Shown one piece after another: positions 5,429 through 7,643 of a DNA stretch of 7,643 bases. The number at the start of each line of letters is the position of its first letter. Positions within the stretch are counted from its first letter, which is position 1. Source of the DNA: Candidatus Latescibacterota bacterium (GTDB taxonomy: Bacteria > Latescibacterota > UBA2968 > UBA8231). The DNA lies in the NCBI GenBank assembly GCA_003529325.1, contig DPVW01000172.1:1-7643 (forward strand), read 5' to 3'. Below the pieces are notes generated by a model. That model was not told the DNA's origin, did not search any database, and saw nothing but the letters and a program-made list of their open reading frames with translations. A program made the position numbers and the translations under genes.

Positions 5429-6426
5429 TGGCGGATCCTGTCAGCATCGGTTTCATCGGCACAGGCGGTATCGCCGGCCACCATCTCAAGGAACTGGCGG
5501 CACTTGGCCCGCAGCAGGCCCGCGTCGTCGCCCTATGTGATCTGCTAGAGGAGCGGGCACAAGCCGTGGCCGCCGACTTCGAGGGTGCCCGGGCTTTCGC
5601 TGACCATCGGCGCATGTTCGACGAGGTCGGTGATAGCCTGGATGCCGTCTACGTCTGTGTGCCGCCTTTCGCCCACGATGACGCCGAGCAACTCGCCGCC
5701 GAGCGTGGTCTGCATCTGTTTGTTGAAAAGCCGGTGGTCCTCGATTTCGATCTGGGTCTGGCCAATATGGAGGCCATCCGCGCGGCGGGCGTTCTGTCCA
5801 GTGTCGGTTACACACTGCGTTACCGGCACCCGTGGCGCACGGCGCGTGATCTGCTGCACGAACGGGACGTGTCCATGATCTGTGCCGACCGCTGGGGGGG
5901 CATGCCCGAGGACGAAGGCAGTTGGTGGCGGGTGCAGGAGAAGTCGGGTGGACAACTGCATGAACAGACCACGCACCAGGTGGATGCCATGCGTTGGATC
6001 GCCGGTGACGTGACCGAAGTTTATGCCTGTTACGGACGCCGTGTGGCCGACAAGACGACGAACATGACCGTGCCGGACTCGCAGGTCGTGACGCTGCAGT
6101 TCGCCTCCGGCGCCGTCGGTTATGTATCCAATGTCTGCACCATGACGAAGGGGGGCGGCCGCAGTGGCATGCAGGTGATTATGGGTGATTGTATCGCCGA
6201 CGTGGGACGGGAGTTGACGGTGCGGCCGGAGGAGGCGATCGCGGTCCCGACGGAGGTGCCTGCGTACGAAAGCATCGATGCCGCCTTCGTGCGGGCCGTA
6301 GCCAGTGGCGATGGGGCGCCGATTCTGTGTGACTATCGTGAGGGGCTCAAATCGGCAGCGATTTCATTGGCGGCCAATGAATCGGCACAAACGGGGCGTC
6401 CCGTCTCCGTCTGGCAGGGCGAATGA
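5428..6426 (+). CDS. Gfo/Idh/MocA-family NAD(P)-dependent oxidoreductase
   Basis: 332-residue cytosolic dehydrogenase of the glucose-fructose oxidoreductase / inositol dehydrogenase / MocA family, which oxidises or reduces sugars, sugar acids or cyclitols with NAD(P). The Rossmann domain (about 1-125) begins with GFIGTGGIAG (8-17), the dinucleotide loop. CVPP (77-80) and E100-K101-P102 follow, the latter holding the usual catalytic lysine. The substrate domain carries GGQLHEQTTHQVDAMRW (174-190), in which H183 and D186 take the place of the family's catalytic His/Asp positions. Start: ATG at 5428, overlapping the sulfatase stop as TGATG. A longer reading from 5320 lies inside the sulfatase gene and adds no conserved sequence before the Rossmann strand. 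The ribosome site is weak, so translation is probably coupled. The stop overlaps the next gene by four bases (ATGA). Substrate unknown; the neighbours suggest a desulfated sugar or sugar acid. Confidence 0.92.
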   Translation: MADPVSIGFIGTGGIAGHHLKELAALGPQQARVVALCDLLEERAQAVAADFEGARAFADHRRMFDEVGDSLDAVYVCVPPFAHDDAEQLAAERGLHLFVEKPVVLDFDLGLANMEAIRAAGVLSSVGYTLRYRHPWRTARDLLHERDVSMICADRWGGMPEDEGSWWRVQEKSGGQLHEQTTHQVDAMRWIAGDVTEVYACYGRRVADKTTNMTVPDSQVVTLQFASGAVGYVSNVCTMTKGGGRSGMQVIMGDCIADVGRELTVRPEEAIAVPTEVPAYESIDAAFVRAVASGDGAPILCDYREGLKSAAISLAANESAQTGRPVSVWQGE

Positions 6427-7580
6427 GCGATATGGACATATACCGAAGGTTGGGTGTGGAACCCGTCATCAATGCTGGTGGTACTCTCACCAGGTTGTCG
6501 GGTTCGATCATGCATCCCGAAGTCGTGGAAGCCATGAAAGAGGCGAGCCGCCAGTATGTCGATATGACGGAACTGCACGCTGCGGCTGGTCGGCGCATCG
6601 CCGAACTGATCGGCGTCGAGGGGGCACATGTGTGTGCTGGTGCCACGGCGGGTATCGCGATCATGGCCGCCGCCGTCATGGCCGGCGCCGATCGTGAACG
6701 AGTGCGGCAGCTTCCTGACACCACCGGGTTGGCGGATTGTTTCGTGTCGCTGCACGCGCATCGAAATGCTTTCGACCAGGCACTGCGTCTGGCAGGGGGG
6801 CGCTTCCTCAACGTGGATCCAACGGCCGAGGCTGTTGGCGCCGCCTTGCGCCAGCAGGACGTCGCCGGGTTCTTTTATACATTCTCGTGGTTCAACACGG
6901 GGGAGAGCCTAGACCTGTCCGTCGTCTGTGAACTGGCGAAGGCGGCGGGCAAACCGGTCATCGTCGATGCCGCCGCCGAAGTGCCACCGCTGGCGCATCT
7001 CCGGCTGTTTCTGGACCAGGGCGCGGATCTGGTCACTTTCTCAGGTGGCAAGGCGATGTGTGGCCCTCAGTCAGGTGGCATCATACTGGGTGCTCGAGCC
7101 GACCTGATCGAGGCCTGTGCCGCCAACGACGCACCGAATATGTCCGTCGGTCGAGGCATGAAGGCAGGCAAGGAGGAAATCTGCGGTGTCGTGCGCGCCA
7201 TCGAGCTGTATATGGCGCGAGACCACGCCGCCGATCAGCAATTGTGGGAACGCCAGGTAGCGCACATCCTGAGGATCCTCGAGAATGCGGTTGAGGGGGT
7301 GCTGGCATGGCGTCAACTTCCCCACGGGGAAGGTCAGCAGATCCCCCATGTCGCCATTTCCTGGGAGGCCGCGGATCTTGGTGGTCGATCCTGTGCGGAT
7401 GTGGCGGCGGCACTGAAGGCGGACTCACCACGGATCGCCTGCCAACTTATCCATGAACCGGTCTATGCATTCGCCAAGGAGACCGGACCGCAACTGCGAT
7501 TCCACGTCCACACACTGAAAGAAGGGGAAGAGGGAATCGTCGCTCAAAGGGTACGATCCGCACTGGAGTCGGGGCCATGA
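6423..7580 (+). CDS. SelA/DgaE-like PLP-dependent ammonia-lyase
   Basis: 385-residue fold-type I PLP enzyme of the selenocysteine synthase-like group (COG1921). Conserved points are PVINAGGTLTRLSG (14-27), CAGATAG (71-77, cofactor phosphate loop), VDAAAEVPP (181-189) with D182 facing the pyridine nitrogen, and FSGGKAMCGPQSG (206-218) with K210 as the Schiff-base lysine. GRGMKAGKEE (243-252) follows. True SelA is about 460 residues with an N-terminal tRNA-binding domain. This protein lacks that domain and matches the size of D-glucosaminate-6-phosphate ammonia-lyase (DgaE), so deamination of a 2-amino sugar acid to a 2-keto-3-deoxy acid is the best guess. The surrounding sugar genes support a catabolic rather than a selenium role. 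ATG at 6423 overlaps the previous stop as ATGA. A second ATG at 6432 just before the conserved start is possible. The stop in turn overlaps the next gene by four bases. Confidence 0.88.
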   Translation: MSDMDIYRRLGVEPVINAGGTLTRLSGSIMHPEVVEAMKEASRQYVDMTELHAAAGRRIAELIGVEGAHVCAGATAGIAIMAAAVMAGADRERVRQLPDTTGLADCFVSLHAHRNAFDQALRLAGGRFLNVDPTAEAVGAALRQQDVAGFFYTFSWFNTGESLDLSVVCELAKAAGKPVIVDAAAEVPPLAHLRLFLDQGADLVTFSGGKAMCGPQSGGIILGARADLIEACAANDAPNMSVGRGMKAGKEEICGVVRAIELYMARDHAADQQLWERQVAHILRILENAVEGVLAWRQLPHGEGQQIPHVAISWEAADLGGRSCADVAAALKADSPRIACQLIHEPVYAFAKETGPQLRFHVHTLKEGEEGIVAQRVRSALESGP

Positions 7581-7643
7581 ATGGGGGGACAACGCCAGCG
7601 ATTTCGGTAACGGAGGCCCCCTCCGAACCACAGTGGAAGGTGG
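7577..7643 (+). CDS. Start of an unidentified gene, cut by the right edge
   Basis: ATG at 7577 overlaps the preceding stop as ATGA, and GGAG (7565-7568) lies eight bases upstream, a good ribosome site. The reading frame stays open to the window end, giving 22 residues that begin MNGGTTPAISVTEAP and end QWKV. This polar, Pro/Thr/Glu-rich start has no recognisable motif or signal peptide. Its position makes it the fifth gene of the exporter-sulfatase-oxidoreductase-lyase operon. An aldolase, kinase or transporter would fit the pathway, but nothing in these residues shows which. Confidence 0.55.
   Translation, partial: MNGGTTPAISVTEAPSEPQWKV

Noticed and set aside
7041..7080. Ten-base direct repeat TCAGGTGGCA at 7041 and 7071
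   Set aside because: Both copies encode Ser-Gly-Gly in the conserved PLP-lysine region; protein constraint and shared codon choice explain the match.

Overview
The window is a GC-rich, densely coding stretch of bacterial chromosome. It has seven complete genes, an eighth cut by the right edge, and no gene-free stretch longer than about 130 bases. There are no rRNA or tRNA genes, CRISPR arrays, transposases or attachment sites. The mix of families (two enolase-superfamily enzymes, a xylose-isomerase-like TIM barrel, a sulfatase, a Gfo/Idh/MocA oxidoreductase, a SelA-like PLP enzyme) is a catabolic set of the sort enriched in Planctomycetes, Poribacteria/Latescibacteria-like lineages, SAR202 Chloroflexota and some marine Alphaproteobacteria. 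I cannot place the organism more precisely from sequence alone. Four of the seven complete genes appear to start with a non-ATG codon (GTG twice, TTG once, and probably CTG once).

Layout. Bases 1-128 hold the end of an upstream unit: a perfect 13-bp hairpin (42-72), probably a terminator, and a smaller inverted repeat (95-111) just before the first gene. Genes on the + strand at 129-1262 and 1299-2120 encode a galactonate-dehydratase-like enolase-superfamily enzyme and a sugar-isomerase-like TIM barrel. A single minus-strand gene at 2130-3134 encodes a second, divergent enolase-superfamily protein. It converges on the previous gene with 9 bases between the stops. It diverges from a four-gene + strand operon that starts at about 3183: TauE/SafE membrane exporter, cytosolic CTPTR-type sulfatase, Gfo/Idh/MocA oxidoreductase, SelA/DgaE-like ammonia-lyase, and the start of an unidentified gene running off the right edge. 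Spacing in this operon is tight: a 14-base gap, then overlaps of 1, 4 and 4 bases.

How the genes may work together (inference). The set reads as intracellular breakdown of a sulfated, possibly amino-bearing sugar acid. The sulfatase, which has no signal peptide, would release sulfate in the cytoplasm and the TauE/SafE protein would export a sulfur oxyanion. The oxidoreductase would oxidise or epimerise the sugar. The PLP enzyme would remove ammonia from a 2-amino sugar acid, and the enolase-type enzymes and TIM barrel would dehydrate or isomerise sugar acids towards a 2-keto-3-deoxy intermediate. No aldolase, kinase, transport binding protein, regulator or sulfatase-maturing enzyme is seen here. 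The most unusual points are the degraded active-site motifs of the minus-strand enolase-family protein and of the TIM barrel, and the likely CTG start of the exporter.
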